From positions 1 through 64,000 of the forward strand of contig LSNW01000013.1 in assembly GCA_001566965.1 (NCBI GenBank): DNA of 64,000 bases. Direction: 5' to 3'. The notes beneath the pieces were generated by a model, which worked only from the letters and a program-made list of their open reading frames with translations, did no database searches and was not told the DNA's origin. Shown here one piece after another: positions 26,595 to 35,863 of the stretch (position 1 is the stretch's first letter; every line of letters begins with the position of its first letter). The position numbers and the translations under genes are program-made. Source of the DNA: Methylothermaceae bacteria B42 (lineage in GTDB: Bacteria > Pseudomonadota > Gammaproteobacteria > Methylococcales > Methylothermaceae).

Positions 26595-27854
26595 ATGAAC
26601 CTAACCGAACTTAAACGTAAACCTGCCGCGGAATTGCTAGAAATTGCTGAATCTCTAGGGCTGGAAGGTGTCTCTCGAACCCGGAAACAAGACCTCATCT
26701 TCGTTATACTCAAAAAACTGGCCAAAAATGGCGAAGATATTTATGGAGACGGGGTCCTGGAAATTCTCCAAGACGGCTTTGGTTTCCTCCGCTCGGCAGA
26801 CAGTTCTTATTTGGCTGGCCCCGATGATATTTATGTCTCTCCCAGTCAAATCCGACGCTTCAGCCTACGCACGGGCGACACCATCTCGGGCAAAATCCGC
26901 CCACCCAAGGAAGGTGAGCGCTATTTTGCCATGCTCAAAGTCGAGCAAATCAACTTTGAACCCCCTGAAAATGCCAAACATAAAATTGATTTCTCAAACC
27001 TGACCCCCCTGTTTCCCCAGGAACGCTTTGTACTGGAGCTGGGAAACGGCAGTACAGAAGATTTAACCGCCCGGGTCATCGATTTGGTAGCTCCCATTGG
27101 CAAAGGCCAGCGTGGATTGATTGTCTCTCCGCCGAAAGCCGGGAAAACCATGATCCTGCAAAATATCGCCCATTCCATTGCTATCAAGGCGCCTGAGTGC
27201 TACATGATCGTCCTCCTGATAGACGAGCGTCCGGAAGAAGTCACCGAGATGCAGCGCAGCGTCCGCGCGGAAGTCGTCTCTAGTACATTTGACGAACCAG
27301 CGGCACGCCACGTCCAAGTTGCCGAAATGGTCATTGAAAAAGCCAAGCGCCTAGTTGAGCATAAACAGGATGTGGTGATCCTGCTCGACTCCATTACGCG
27401 TCTGGCCAGAGCCTATAATACCGTTGTCCCCTCTTCCGGTAAGCTATTGACCGGAGGGGTTGACGCCAATGCCCTGGAAAAACCCAAGCGCTTCTTTGGT
27501 GCCGCCCGCAATATTGAAGAAGGCGGCAGCCTGACCATTATTGCCACCGCTTTGGTGGAGACAGGTTCGCGCATGGATGATGTGATCTATGAAGAATTTA
27601 AAGGCACTGGCAACATGGAGCTGCATTTGGAACGCAAAATCGCCGAGAAACGGATTTATCCCGCTATCAATATCAACCGTTCAGGAACCCGCCGGGAAGA
27701 ATATCTTGTCCCGCCAGACGAACTGCAAAAATGCTGGATACTGCGGAAAATCCTCCATCCCATGGATGAAATCGCCGCTATTGAGTTCTTGTTGGACAAA
27801 CTCCGTCAGACCAAAACCAATAATGAATTTTTCGATTCCATGAAACGCTCTTAA
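26595..27854 (+). CDS. rho: Transcription termination factor Rho
   Basis: Rho is a hexameric RNA-dependent ATPase that ends transcription of unstructured RNAs. At 419 residues it has the normal length. It shows the N-terminal helical domain ([22 protein letters not shown]), the cold-shock-like RNA-binding domain ([17 protein letters not shown]), Walker A ([12 protein letters not shown]) and Walker B ([15 protein letters not shown]). Its stop codon overlaps the stop of the convergent membrane-protein gene by 3 bases, leaving no room for an intrinsic terminator. Confidence 0.99.
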   Translation: MNLTELKRKPAAELLEIAESLGLEGVSRTRKQDLIFVILKKLAKNGEDIYGDGVLEILQDGFGFLRSADSSYLAGPDDIYVSPSQIRRFSLRTGDTISGKIRPPKEGERYFAMLKVEQINFEPPENAKHKIDFSNLTPLFPQERFVLELGNGSTEDLTARVIDLVAPIGKGQRGLIVSPPKAGKTMILQNIAHSIAIKAPECYMIVLLIDERPEEVTEMQRSVRAEVVSSTFDEPAARHVQVAEMVIEKAKRLVEHKQDVVILLDSITRLARAYNTVVPSSGKLLTGGVDANALEKPKRFFGAARNIEEGGSLTIIATALVETGSRMDDVIYEEFKGTGNMELHLERKIAEKRIYPAININRSGTRREEYLVPPDELQKCWILRKILHPMDEIAAIEFLLDKLRQTKTNNEFFDSMKRS

Positions 27855-29767
27855 TCTTCGCAAAGCCGGATTAACCAGACTTCACGGGTTTCGGTTTCCC
27901 GCTTCACCATGCACCAATCTGCCTGGCGCCTAAGATCCCTTAGCAATATGGTTAAAGCCTCATGGTCTGAGCGATCTATTTCCTCGCTAAACCGTATCAG
28001 ATCCGCCATTGAAACCACCTGCAGCCTGGCGACCGTGCCTATCCACAACGGCCTGCTCTTCCCATTATTGAGTTGATAGCCGCTATCCCATAGTCTCAAG
28101 ATAATGGTCTTTCTGTCAGGCAGCTTCTTCAGCAGCACTAATTTTTCCGCTTCGCCTTGATTAAAATGAGGCAAAATCGGAATCTCGGAAACACTCGCCT
28201 TGGGCGCCAACCAATATAAGGCGCTTTCCACGCCAAGACGACGGGCCGGACGCCATCCCAAAGCCTGTAGCCGGGATTGTATTTCCGTCAATGGCGACGC
28301 CCACTGGAGTATTAATGGTTGACTGAATTGGCCAAATAATTCATACCGGTACCCAGGCAACCAAACCCAACCTTTCTGCCACCATTCCTTCTCACTCATC
28401 GTGACCCTGGCCGGAGTTTCCCGGTCCAGTACCTCTATTTGCTGGAAAGATACCCATCCGGTAACAGCCAGGAAAGTGAAGAACGTCACCATCCTGAATC
28501 CCGGCAAAACCACGCCTGAAAGACTGTGGCGCCGGTAACCAACGCCTGCTATGCCAAGCCAGAACACAGTGATCATGCCAGTAATTAACAAACCAGGCAA
28601 AGAAATCGTGCTCAAATACAACTGGGAGAAAATGACTAAAACCCAAAACAAACTGGCCAGGGAATAGACAATCCAGCGCCTTGCAGGGTAAATTTGGCCT
28701 GCCAATATTAAAGCCAGAAAACCATAACCTGCTCCAGAACGTAAAATGGCGCTATCAAGATAGCCTGGCGGCAACAAAAACCGGCTCAATATTTCAACCA
28801 TGCCACAAAACAGCAAGCTGATTAGCCAGTGAATCAAAGCCTGGTATCTTCCGCCCCGGAAAAGCCATGTCCCGCAAACGAAAAAGACAACACCCAACAC
28901 CGGCCAGCTTGCCAAACGTTCAATGGTAAGGAAAATGGCATCGCTCAACGGATTATGGAGAAAATTCAAAGACACCATTGGCTGGGAAGGCAGCACTGCC
29001 AACAACAGAATACTTGCTACTGATAACAACCCAGCTAGCACCAGTAATGCCAGAAAGTCCCGTTGCTCCGGATCTAATAAGGTCCCTGTCCATTGAGCAA
29101 GCAAAGGGTATCGGCGATGTAGATCAAAAATGGCGGACAACAGCCAGTTAGCCCGGGGCTGAAAAAACAAATAAAGCCGGCGGCTGAGCCAGGCACCAAA
29201 CCACAACACCGTGACCAAAAGAATTAATATCAGCGCCAGACGCCCAGTGACCTTGGCCGCCAATTCAAGGGAAGCGCCGAAAACGACGCCAGGGAAGAGA
29301 TAAACCGGCGCCCATAGCATAGCGGATAGGATATTGAAGAGGACAAAGCGGCTGGCCTTCATTCCCATCATGCCGGCCACCAAAGGAATTACTGCCCTAA
29401 TCGGCCCTACAAAGCGGCCGAACAGGACACTCAAACCACCGTATTTGTTAAAAAAAGCGATGCCGTGGGCAATAATTTCAGGATGGGAACGAAAGGGCCA
29501 AAACTGACATAAGCGGGCTTGATAACGGCAGCCGAGCCAATAACTAAGGCCATCACCCACAATAGCGCCCGCCATCGCCCATAAACAGATGGGCCAAAAA
29601 GACAGTGCTCCAGTACCGATTAAAGCGCCTGCCGCGAACATCATGGCGACACCGGGCACCAGCATGCCCACAATGGCAAGAGATTCCAAAAGGGCGATGA
29701 CAAACACCCCCATACCTGCCCAATGAGGGTGCTGTGCAATCCAATGATAGAAATTGTCGAAGCTCAA
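27851..29767 (-). CDS. DedA / PAP2-like / LssY three-part membrane protein
   Basis: The 638-residue protein has three parts. Residues 1-200 are a DedA (SNARE-associated) membrane domain with the family motif [21 protein letters not shown]. Residues about 230-420 form a multi-helix region that occupies the place of a PAP2 phosphatase. Residues about 440-630 match the soluble LssY C-terminal domain. In the middle part the usual PSGH is RSGAG and the usual SRxYLxxHxxxD box reads [12 protein letters not shown], so the catalytic His and Asp appear lost. DedA proteins flip or carry lipid phosphates; this one is probably a lipid carrier rather than a phosphatase. It overlaps hemL by 4 bases. Confidence 0.75.
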   Translation of the reverse strand: MSFDNFYHWIAQHPHWAGMGVFVIALLESLAIVGMLVPGVAMMFAAGALIGTGALSFWPICLWAMAGAIVGDGLSYWLGCRYQARLCQFWPFRSHPEIIAHGIAFFNKYGGLSVLFGRFVGPIRAVIPLVAGMMGMKASRFVLFNILSAMLWAPVYLFPGVVFGASLELAAKVTGRLALILILLVTVLWFGAWLSRRLYLFFQPRANWLLSAIFDLHRRYPLLAQWTGTLLDPEQRDFLALLVLAGLLSVASILLLAVLPSQPMVSLNFLHNPLSDAIFLTIERLASWPVLGVVFFVCGTWLFRGGRYQALIHWLISLLFCGMVEILSRFLLPPGYLDSAILRSGAGYGFLALILAGQIYPARRWIVYSLASLFWVLVIFSQLYLSTISLPGLLITGMITVFWLGIAGVGYRRHSLSGVVLPGFRMVTFFTFLAVTGWVSFQQIEVLDRETPARVTMSEKEWWQKGWVWLPGYRYELFGQFSQPLILQWASPLTEIQSRLQALGWRPARRLGVESALYWLAPKASVSEIPILPHFNQGEAEKLVLLKKLPDRKTIILRLWDSGYQLNNGKSRPLWIGTVARLQVVSMADLIRFSEEIDRSDHEALTILLRDLRRQADWCMVKRETETREVWLIRLCED

Positions 29768-31044
29768 AGCTTCTGGAAGGCGCGCTCCGCAGCAGTAATG
29801 GTGGCGTCAAGCACCGCTTGATCATGAGCTGCGGAAACAAATCCCGCTTCAAAGGCTGACGGTGCCAGATAAACGCCCTCTTCCAGCATCAGGTGAAAGA
29901 AACGCTTGAATCGTTCTTGATCACAGGCCATGACCTGCTGGAAATTGGTCACTTCGGGAGCTTGGGTAAAAAACAGTCCAAACATGCCGCCGATAGAGAC
30001 TGTCCTAAAATCCTCGCCGGCTTGTTGCGCCGTCTCCGCCAGTCCTGACATCAAAGTTTGGGTTTTGGCCGCAAGAGACTCAAAAAATCCGGGTGTTTCG
30101 ATGAGCTCCAATGTTTTTAAGCCGGCCGCCAGCGCCACCGGATTGCCGGATAACGTCCCTGCCTGATAGACCGGCCCCGAAGGGGCCAAATGTTCCATAA
30201 TTTTCCGTCTGCCGCCAAACGCGCCCACCGGCATTCCCCCGCCTATGACTTTACCTAAAGTCGTCAAATCAGGCTTAACCTCATAGATGGATTGCGCGCC
30301 ACCAAGGGCCACCCGAAAACCAGTCATCACTTCGTCAAAAATCAGCACGCTGCCATGGTTATCGCAAACCTTGCGCAAGGTTTGCAAAAAACCATCCCGC
30401 GGCGGAACACAGTTCATGTTACCTGCCACCGGTTCCACAATGACGCAAGCAATGGCGTCACCCATTTCGGAAAACAGGCGCTTCACAGCTTCAATATCGT
30501 TGTAAGGCAAAGTAATGGTATGCTCCACCACGCTGGCAGGAACGCCGGGCGAACTGGGGACGCCACAAGTCAATGCACCGGAACCGGCTTTGACCAACAG
30601 GGCATCGGAATGGCCATGATAACATCCTTCAAACTTGACCAATTTGTCCCGCCCGGTAAATCCCCGTGCCAAACGAATAGCGCTCATGGTGGCTTCAGTA
30701 CCGGAATTGACCATCCGCACCATTTCCAGCGAAGGGATCAGGTCACAAAGCTTTTGCGCCATTTTTACTTCGATTGGCGTGGGCGCGCCAAAACTCAAAC
30801 CGTGTTCGGCGGCAGTCTTTACCGCCGATAGTACTTCGGGATGGGCATGCCCCAGGATCATGGGTCCCCAGGAACCGACATAATCAATGTAGCGGCGACC
30901 TTCCACATCAACAAGATAAGGACCTTCAGCGCGCTCAATAAATAGCGGTGTTCCGCCTACGCCATTGAAAGCGCGCACCGGGGAATTCACGCCTCCCGGA
31001 ATGTATCGAAGGGCTTGGTTGTAATATTGGGAAGAGGTTGTCAT
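29764..31044 (-). CDS. hemL: Glutamate-1-semialdehyde 2,1-aminomutase
   Basis: This PLP enzyme makes 5-aminolevulinate for haem and cobalamin in the C5 pathway. Its 426 residues include [16 protein letters not shown] near the start, the phosphate-binding [29 protein letters not shown] and the Schiff-base lysine at residue 265 ([18 protein letters not shown]). Three bases separate it from the thiSG stop, so thiSG and hemL share a transcript. No riboswitch is seen. Confidence 0.98.
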   Translation of the reverse strand: MTTSSQYYNQALRYIPGGVNSPVRAFNGVGGTPLFIERAEGPYLVDVEGRRYIDYVGSWGPMILGHAHPEVLSAVKTAAEHGLSFGAPTPIEVKMAQKLCDLIPSLEMVRMVNSGTEATMSAIRLARGFTGRDKLVKFEGCYHGHSDALLVKAGSGALTCGVPSSPGVPASVVEHTITLPYNDIEAVKRLFSEMGDAIACVIVEPVAGNMNCVPPRDGFLQTLRKVCDNHGSVLIFDEVMTGFRVALGGAQSIYEVKPDLTTLGKVIGGGMPVGAFGGRRKIMEHLAPSGPVYQAGTLSGNPVALAAGLKTLELIETPGFFESLAAKTQTLMSGLAETAQQAGEDFRTVSIGGMFGLFFTQAPEVTNFQQVMACDQERFKRFFHLMLEEGVYLAPSAFEAGFVSAAHDQAVLDATITAAERAFQKL

Positions 31045-31047
31045 AAC

Positions 31048-32046
31048 TTAGAAAAACATCCCATCCAACGGAGACGATGCGGAAGCATAACGCCGGCGGG
31101 GCATGCGCCCGGCCAAATATGCCTTACGCCCTGCGTCCACGCCCAGTTTCATTGCTTCCGCCATCAGCACGGGTTTTTTGGCTTCGGCGATGGCGGTATT
31201 CATCAACACCCCATCGCACCCCAGCTCCATGGCAACGCTGGCATCAGAAGCGGTTCCCACACCGGCATCGACGAGAATGGGTACGGAAGCATTTTCAACA
31301 ATGGTGCGGATGTTATAAGGATTGCGAATTCCCAAGCCTGAGCCAATCGGCGCCGCCAACGGCATCACCGCTATACAACCGATGTCCTCCAACTTGCGGG
31401 CAATGATTGGATCATCATTGGTGTACACCATGACATCAAAGCCATCCTCCACCAGAATTTTGGCCGCTTCCAGGGTACCCACCACATCGGGGTAAAGGGT
31501 CTTTTCGTCCCCCAGCACTTCGAGCTTGACCAGCCGGTGCCCATCCAATAACTCCCGGGCCAAATGGCAAGTCCTTACCGCATCTTTCACGGTATAACAG
31601 CCAGCGGTATTGGGCAGAATGGTGTAGCGGTTGGGAGAAATCACATCGAGCAAGTTGGGTTCATCGGCATTTTGGCCGATATTGGTGCGCCGGATTGCCA
31701 CCGTGACAATTTCCGCGCCGCTTGCCTCGATGGCGGCTTTGGTCTCGGTCAAATCCTTATATTTTCCCGTGCCTACCAGCAACCTGGAACGATAAGTCTT
31801 GCCCGCCACTACCAGAGGGTCGTCTCCTTGACCGCCGCCAATTGCACGGACAATTTCGACTTTGTCGCCGCCGGTCAGTAGGCAGGTATGGTATTGCCCA
31901 TGGGGAATGATCTGTTGATTGACTTCCACGGCAATTCTTTGATTCTGCATCCCCAGCTCTGCTATCAGATCTTCCAGGGTCGTGTTTTCCTGGACTTCCC
32001 GAGGCTCGCCGTTAATAAATATCTGTAGCGCCATGACTGAATTCAC
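31048..32046 (-). CDS. thiG: Fused sulfur carrier ThiS and thiazole synthase ThiG
   Basis: The first 72 residues are ThiS ([14 protein letters not shown] to EIVRAIGGG), the small carrier whose C-terminal GlyGly is normally thiocarboxylated. The frame continues through GGG into ThiG at about residue 75 ([22 protein letters not shown]). ThiG then forms the thiazole of thiamine with the Schiff-base Lys region [20 protein letters not shown] and the phosphate loop [14 protein letters not shown]-like segment. Such bifunctional fusions are known. How the GlyGly end is exposed is unclear; the protein may be cut. MALQ at 32034 is an equally good start. It overlaps the DAHP synthase gene by 4 bases. 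Confidence 0.95.
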   Translation of the reverse strand: MNSVMALQIFINGEPREVQENTTLEDLIAELGMQNQRIAVEVNQQIIPHGQYHTCLLTGGDKVEIVRAIGGGQGDDPLVVAGKTYRSRLLVGTGKYKDLTETKAAIEASGAEIVTVAIRRTNIGQNADEPNLLDVISPNRYTILPNTAGCYTVKDAVRTCHLARELLDGHRLVKLEVLGDEKTLYPDVVGTLEAAKILVEDGFDVMVYTNDDPIIARKLEDIGCIAVMPLAAPIGSGLGIRNPYNIRTIVENASVPILVDAGVGTASDASVAMELGCDGVLMNTAIAEAKKPVLMAEAMKLGVDAGRKAYLAGRMPRRRYASASSPLDGMFF

Positions 32047-33119
32047 GAGGCAACCACTACTGCTTCACGCCGCTTTTTCACCGATTCAGCAAGTCCTTCC
32101 AAAAGTTTGACGCTGTCTTCCCAACCCAAACAAGGATCAGTAATACTTTTGCCAAATTCCAAAGGCGCGCCGGGTTTCAAATCCTGACGACCGGGTTTTA
32201 AATGGCTTTCCACCATGGCGCCGATAATTCTTTCATCACCAGCAGCAAGTTGCTCACCCACATTTTCCGCCACTTGCATTTGCAACTCATGCTGTTTGAA
32301 ACAATTACCGTGACTGAAATCAACCATGATGCGAGGGGGCAACCCAGCCTCTTCCAAGGATTTCGCCGCCGCAGCCACGCTTTCTGCATCATAATTGGGC
32401 TGCTTGCCGCCGCGGAGAATCAAATGGCAATCTTCATTGCCCGTGGTGGAGAAAATTGCCGAACGACCAGCTTTGGTGACCGACAAAAAATGATGGGGGC
32501 GCTGGGCGGAAGCAATGGCATCCACCGCCACTTGCACCGTGCCATCGGTCGCGTTCTTGAACCCTACTGGACAAGATAATCCCGATGCCAATTCCCGATG
32601 CACTTGACTCTCCGTGGTGCGGGCGCCGATCGCTCCCCAGGCAATGAGATCCGAAACGTATTGGGGGGTGATCAAATCCAGATATTCCGTGGCCGCAGCC
32701 AGACCTAATTCATTGATTTGCAAAAGCAGCTTTCTGGCCAACCGCAAACCCTTGTTGATATTGAAACTTTCATCCAGATCCGGATCGTTAATTAGGCCTT
32801 TCCAACCCACCCGGGTGCGGGGCTTTTCAAAATACACCCGCATGACAAGGACCAACTCCTTCTCCAAAGCCTTTTTGATTTCCACCAAACGCCGGGCATA
32901 CTCCAACGCGGCCTCGGGATCATGGATGGAGCAGGGACCGATAATAACCAAAAATCGCTTGTCCTTTCCGGAAAGAACGTTGTGAATGGCTTGCCGGGCA
33001 TCGTGCACGGTTTCCGCGGCTTTATCGCTGAGGGGCAGTTCGTCGTGCACCAATTGCGGAGGAACGACCTCCTTCATTTCCCGGATCCTTAAGTCATCTG
33101 TACGATATTTGGGGGACAT
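32043..33119 (-). CDS. aroG: Class I DAHP synthase (3-deoxy-7-phosphoheptulonate synthase)
   Basis: The enzyme condenses phosphoenolpyruvate and erythrose 4-phosphate, the first step to aromatic amino acids. At 358 residues it has class I motifs: [61 protein letters not shown] and VDFSHGNC. The isozyme type (feedback by Phe, Tyr or Trp) cannot be assigned safely. It is the first gene of the run aroG-thiSG-hemL. Confidence 0.94.
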   Translation of the reverse strand: MSPKYRTDDLRIREMKEVVPPQLVHDELPLSDKAAETVHDARQAIHNVLSGKDKRFLVIIGPCSIHDPEAALEYARRLVEIKKALEKELVLVMRVYFEKPRTRVGWKGLINDPDLDESFNINKGLRLARKLLLQINELGLAAATEYLDLITPQYVSDLIAWGAIGARTTESQVHRELASGLSCPVGFKNATDGTVQVAVDAIASAQRPHHFLSVTKAGRSAIFSTTGNEDCHLILRGGKQPNYDAESVAAAAKSLEEAGLPPRIMVDFSHGNCFKQHELQMQVAENVGEQLAAGDERIIGAMVESHLKPGRQDLKPGAPLEFGKSITDPCLGWEDSVKLLEGLAESVKKRREAVVVAS

Positions 33120-33199
33120 AATGTCTAGTACCTATCTAATAATTCTTACGTTCATTTTCTAAAAATAGCTTATTTTATCATTCCACGAATACGAATCCT

Positions 33200-33772
33200 T
33201 TAGCGATTTTCCAATAAGATAGGCCAAGCCGCGCGTAAATAGTTCACCATCGACCATAAGGTCATTATTGCTGCGGCGTAGATCAAGACGTACCCAACAG
33301 GCCGCAGCCACTCTGACTGCCAGTCCACGGCAAATAGCAAAACCGTAATCGCTACCATCTGCAAAGTGGTTTTAACTTTTCCCAGCCAGGAAACCTTGAC
33401 CTTTTTACGCTCGCCGATTTCCGCCATCCACTCTCTCAGGGAAGCAATGGTAATTTCCCGTCCGATAATCACCACAGCCGCCACAGCCAGCCACGGCTGC
33501 GGATCATTTTGCACGAGCAATACCAATACCGCCGCCACCATTAATTTGTCAGCCACAGGGTCCAGGAAGGCGCCAAAGGCAGTGGTTTGATTGAGTTTGC
33601 GGGCCAAATAGCCATCAAGCCAATCCGTTAACGCGGCCAGCATAAAAATAATGGCGCAAAAAACCCCAGTCCCGGGTATTGGCAAATAGAAAACCAAAAC
33701 CAATACCGGAATCAAAACGATTCGGGCAAAAGTCAAATAAGTCGCAATATTGAAGTTTTTAGTCTCGCTCAA
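33200..33772 (-). CDS. pgsA: CDP-diacylglycerol-glycerol-3-phosphate 3-phosphatidyltransferase
   Basis: This membrane enzyme (190 residues) makes phosphatidylglycerol phosphate. The CDP-alcohol phosphotransferase signature is complete: DGYLARKLNQTTAFGAFLD then PVADK (D-G-x2-A-R-x8-G-x3-D-x3-D). Four to five hydrophobic helices are visible. It overlaps the end of uvrC by 4 bases, the common uvrC-pgsA pairing of gammaproteobacteria. Confidence 0.96.
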   Translation of the reverse strand: MSETKNFNIATYLTFARIVLIPVLVLVFYLPIPGTGVFCAIIFMLAALTDWLDGYLARKLNQTTAFGAFLDPVADKLMVAAVLVLLVQNDPQPWLAVAAVVIIGREITIASLREWMAEIGERKKVKVSWLGKVKTTLQMVAITVLLFAVDWQSEWLRPVGYVLIYAAAIMTLWSMVNYLRAAWPILLENR

Positions 33773-35592
33773 GATCCTGGCTCATGAAACGTTTCGTAAA
33801 TTCTCTCGGCTAATTGATAATTGATGCCTTCCACGGAACATAATGCCTCGACGCTGGCTTTTTTGATTGCCTGCAACCCACCAAACTGCTGCAGCAATCG
33901 TTGCCGGCGTTTCGGCCCCAATCCATCGATAGATTCTAAAACGGATTGCCGTTTAATGCGACTGCGTCTTTGCCGGTGCCCACCAATGGCGAACCTATGC
34001 GATTCGTCGCGAATATGGCGGATTAGCAATAATGCCGGATGATTACCAGGATGTATCCAACGATCTTGCCAAGACAAATATAAAGCCTCTTCGCCTCCTT
34101 TCCTGTCAGGCCCTTTGGCCACGCCCACGATTCGGACAAAAGGCATCCTAAGTTCAGCCAGCACCTCTGACACGGATTTCACCTGGCCTTTGCCGCCATC
34201 AATAAAAAGCACATCGGGCAAGTGGCGGCCCTCTTTTTGCAGCCGCTTGAATCGGCGTCGTACTGCTTGGGCCTGAGCAGCATAATCGTCTCCAGGTGTA
34301 ATGCCTTCTATGTTAAACCGCCGGTAGGCCGATTTCACAGGTCCCTGAGTATCAAAAACCACACAAGAGGCCACCGTTTGATCCCCCTGGATATGGCTGA
34401 TATCAAAGCACTCAAGCCGCTTAGGCAGTTCAGGCAAGTCCAACAAATCAGTCAGGGCTTCCAATCGTTGCTGTTGATCGTGACGCTTGACAAGCCGTTG
34501 CTGCAGAACCGTATCGGTATTGGCCTGAACCATTTTCAACCACTCCCGGCGCTGGCCGCGGGGTCGGGTGATAAGACGAACCTGTCTGCCTGCTTGCTGG
34601 GTGAGAACATCAACGATCAAAGTTTCATCTTCTATCGGATGGCTAATAAGGATTTCGGGAGGAATCGGTTTGTCCAAATAGTACTGCCCGATGAATGCCT
34701 CCAGGATTTTTGCTGGATCGTATTGCTCTGTGTGAGAAGGAAACAAAGTTTTATCCCCCAAATAGCGCCCGCCCCGAAACCAGGCAACCTGGACACAAGA
34801 CACGCCCGCTTCGCTGGCACAAGCAATTACATCCAGATCGCCACGGTAACCCGTGACGTACTGTTTTTCCAGCACCTCCCTAAGCGTTGCGATCTGATCC
34901 CGGTAGCGGGCCGCGCGCTCGAATTCCAATTGTGATGCGGCTTTTTCCATCCGCCGGACCAGATCATCCAACAGCCCTTGCCCCTTGCCTTCTAAAAACA
35001 TTATCGTGTCTTCCACGTCCCGCCGATAAGCTTCCTCGCCGATCAAGTCGACACAGGGCGCCGTACAGCGCTGAATTTGATATTGCAGGCAAGGCCGGCT
35101 GCGGTTATTGAAATAACTGTCTTCACATTGGCGCACCGGAAATACTTTTTGCAACAGTTTCAGGCTGGCGCGAACCGCGCTGGCGCTGGGATAGGGTCCG
35201 AAATAACGCCCGCCGCGGTTACGGGCGCCGCGATGGAAAGTGACACGGGGAAAGGGATGCTCGGTGGAAATATAAATGTAAGGGTAACTTTTATCATCCT
35301 TGAGACAAATATTGTAACGGGGTTGATAGCGCTTGACCCATTGGCTCTCCAGCAGCAAAGCTTCTCCTTCGCTACGGGTAACCGTCACTTCAATGGCATG
35401 AAGCCGCGCCAACATTGCCCGCTGCTTGGGAGGTTGCTGGCTGCGAAAATAGCTGGAAACCCGGTTCTTCAGGTTCCTGGCCTTGCCCACATACAGAGGC
35501 TCCCCCCGATGATCCAGCATCTTATAGACCCCGGGCTTGGTAGTGAGGGTTGCCAGAAATTCCTTGATATCAAATGGATAAGGGTCAGCCAT
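33769..35592 (-). CDS. uvrC: Excinuclease ABC subunit C
   Basis: UvrC makes both incisions in nucleotide excision repair. The 607-residue protein has an N-terminal GIY-YIG nuclease (GVYKMLDHRGEPLYVGKARN), a Cys cluster region, a UVR motif that binds UvrB (DDLVRRMEKAASQLEFERAA), the RNase H-like nuclease (DISHIQGDQTVAS, VLFIDGGKGQ) and tandem helix-hairpin-helix motifs at the end (LESIDGLGPKRRQRLLQQFG). It is coupled to pgsA. A structured repeat lies 80 bases upstream. Confidence 0.98.
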   Translation of the reverse strand: MADPYPFDIKEFLATLTTKPGVYKMLDHRGEPLYVGKARNLKNRVSSYFRSQQPPKQRAMLARLHAIEVTVTRSEGEALLLESQWVKRYQPRYNICLKDDKSYPYIYISTEHPFPRVTFHRGARNRGGRYFGPYPSASAVRASLKLLQKVFPVRQCEDSYFNNRSRPCLQYQIQRCTAPCVDLIGEEAYRRDVEDTIMFLEGKGQGLLDDLVRRMEKAASQLEFERAARYRDQIATLREVLEKQYVTGYRGDLDVIACASEAGVSCVQVAWFRGGRYLGDKTLFPSHTEQYDPAKILEAFIGQYYLDKPIPPEILISHPIEDETLIVDVLTQQAGRQVRLITRPRGQRREWLKMVQANTDTVLQQRLVKRHDQQQRLEALTDLLDLPELPKRLECFDISHIQGDQTVASCVVFDTQGPVKSAYRRFNIEGITPGDDYAAQAQAVRRRFKRLQKEGRHLPDVLFIDGGKGQVKSVSEVLAELRMPFVRIVGVAKGPDRKGGEEALYLSWQDRWIHPGNHPALLLIRHIRDESHRFAIGGHRQRRSRIKRQSVLESIDGLGPKRRQRLLQQFGGLQAIKKASVEALCSVEGINYQLAERIYETFHEPGS

Positions 35593-35672
35593 TGTTTCGT
35601 ATCTATCTCAATAGGGACTTGGACCGAGGCTTCTGAGAATGTTGGCGGCCCGGATGGCTACCAGCAGGCCCT

Positions 35673-35790
35673 CAGGGGCGAGCCGAACCGAAAGTCCAGT
35701 GGACATTCGCAGTCGGCCGGGCGCCCGGATAGGGAAATCCGGGCAGGACTTTTGCGCGGAACAGGAATGTACAGCGCAAAAGCGTTTACA
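35673..35790 (+). ncRNA. Structured repeat element, copy A (HEARO/omega-RNA-like candidate)
   Basis: This stretch between acnA and uvrC matches the element at 49401. It shares GGCGAGCCGAACCGAAAGTCC, then hairpins GCCCGGAT/ATCCGGGC (35723-35730 and 35737-35744) and CTTTTGCGC/GCGCAAAAG (35749-35757 and 35774-35782, 16-base loop), then GTTTAC. The last stem differs from copy B at two positions but stays paired, which points to RNA (or single-stranded DNA) structure. Orientation shown is the one with the conserved GAGCCGAACC first. It holds no coding frame. Identity is uncertain; a stand-alone IscB omega RNA is one candidate. Confidence 0.5.
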
Positions 35791-35863
35791 GCGTTTCCCA
35801 GAAGCCGGTCCATGACCCTACTCACATTACCTAACTTGGGGAAATACATTATTAGCCGTTTTT

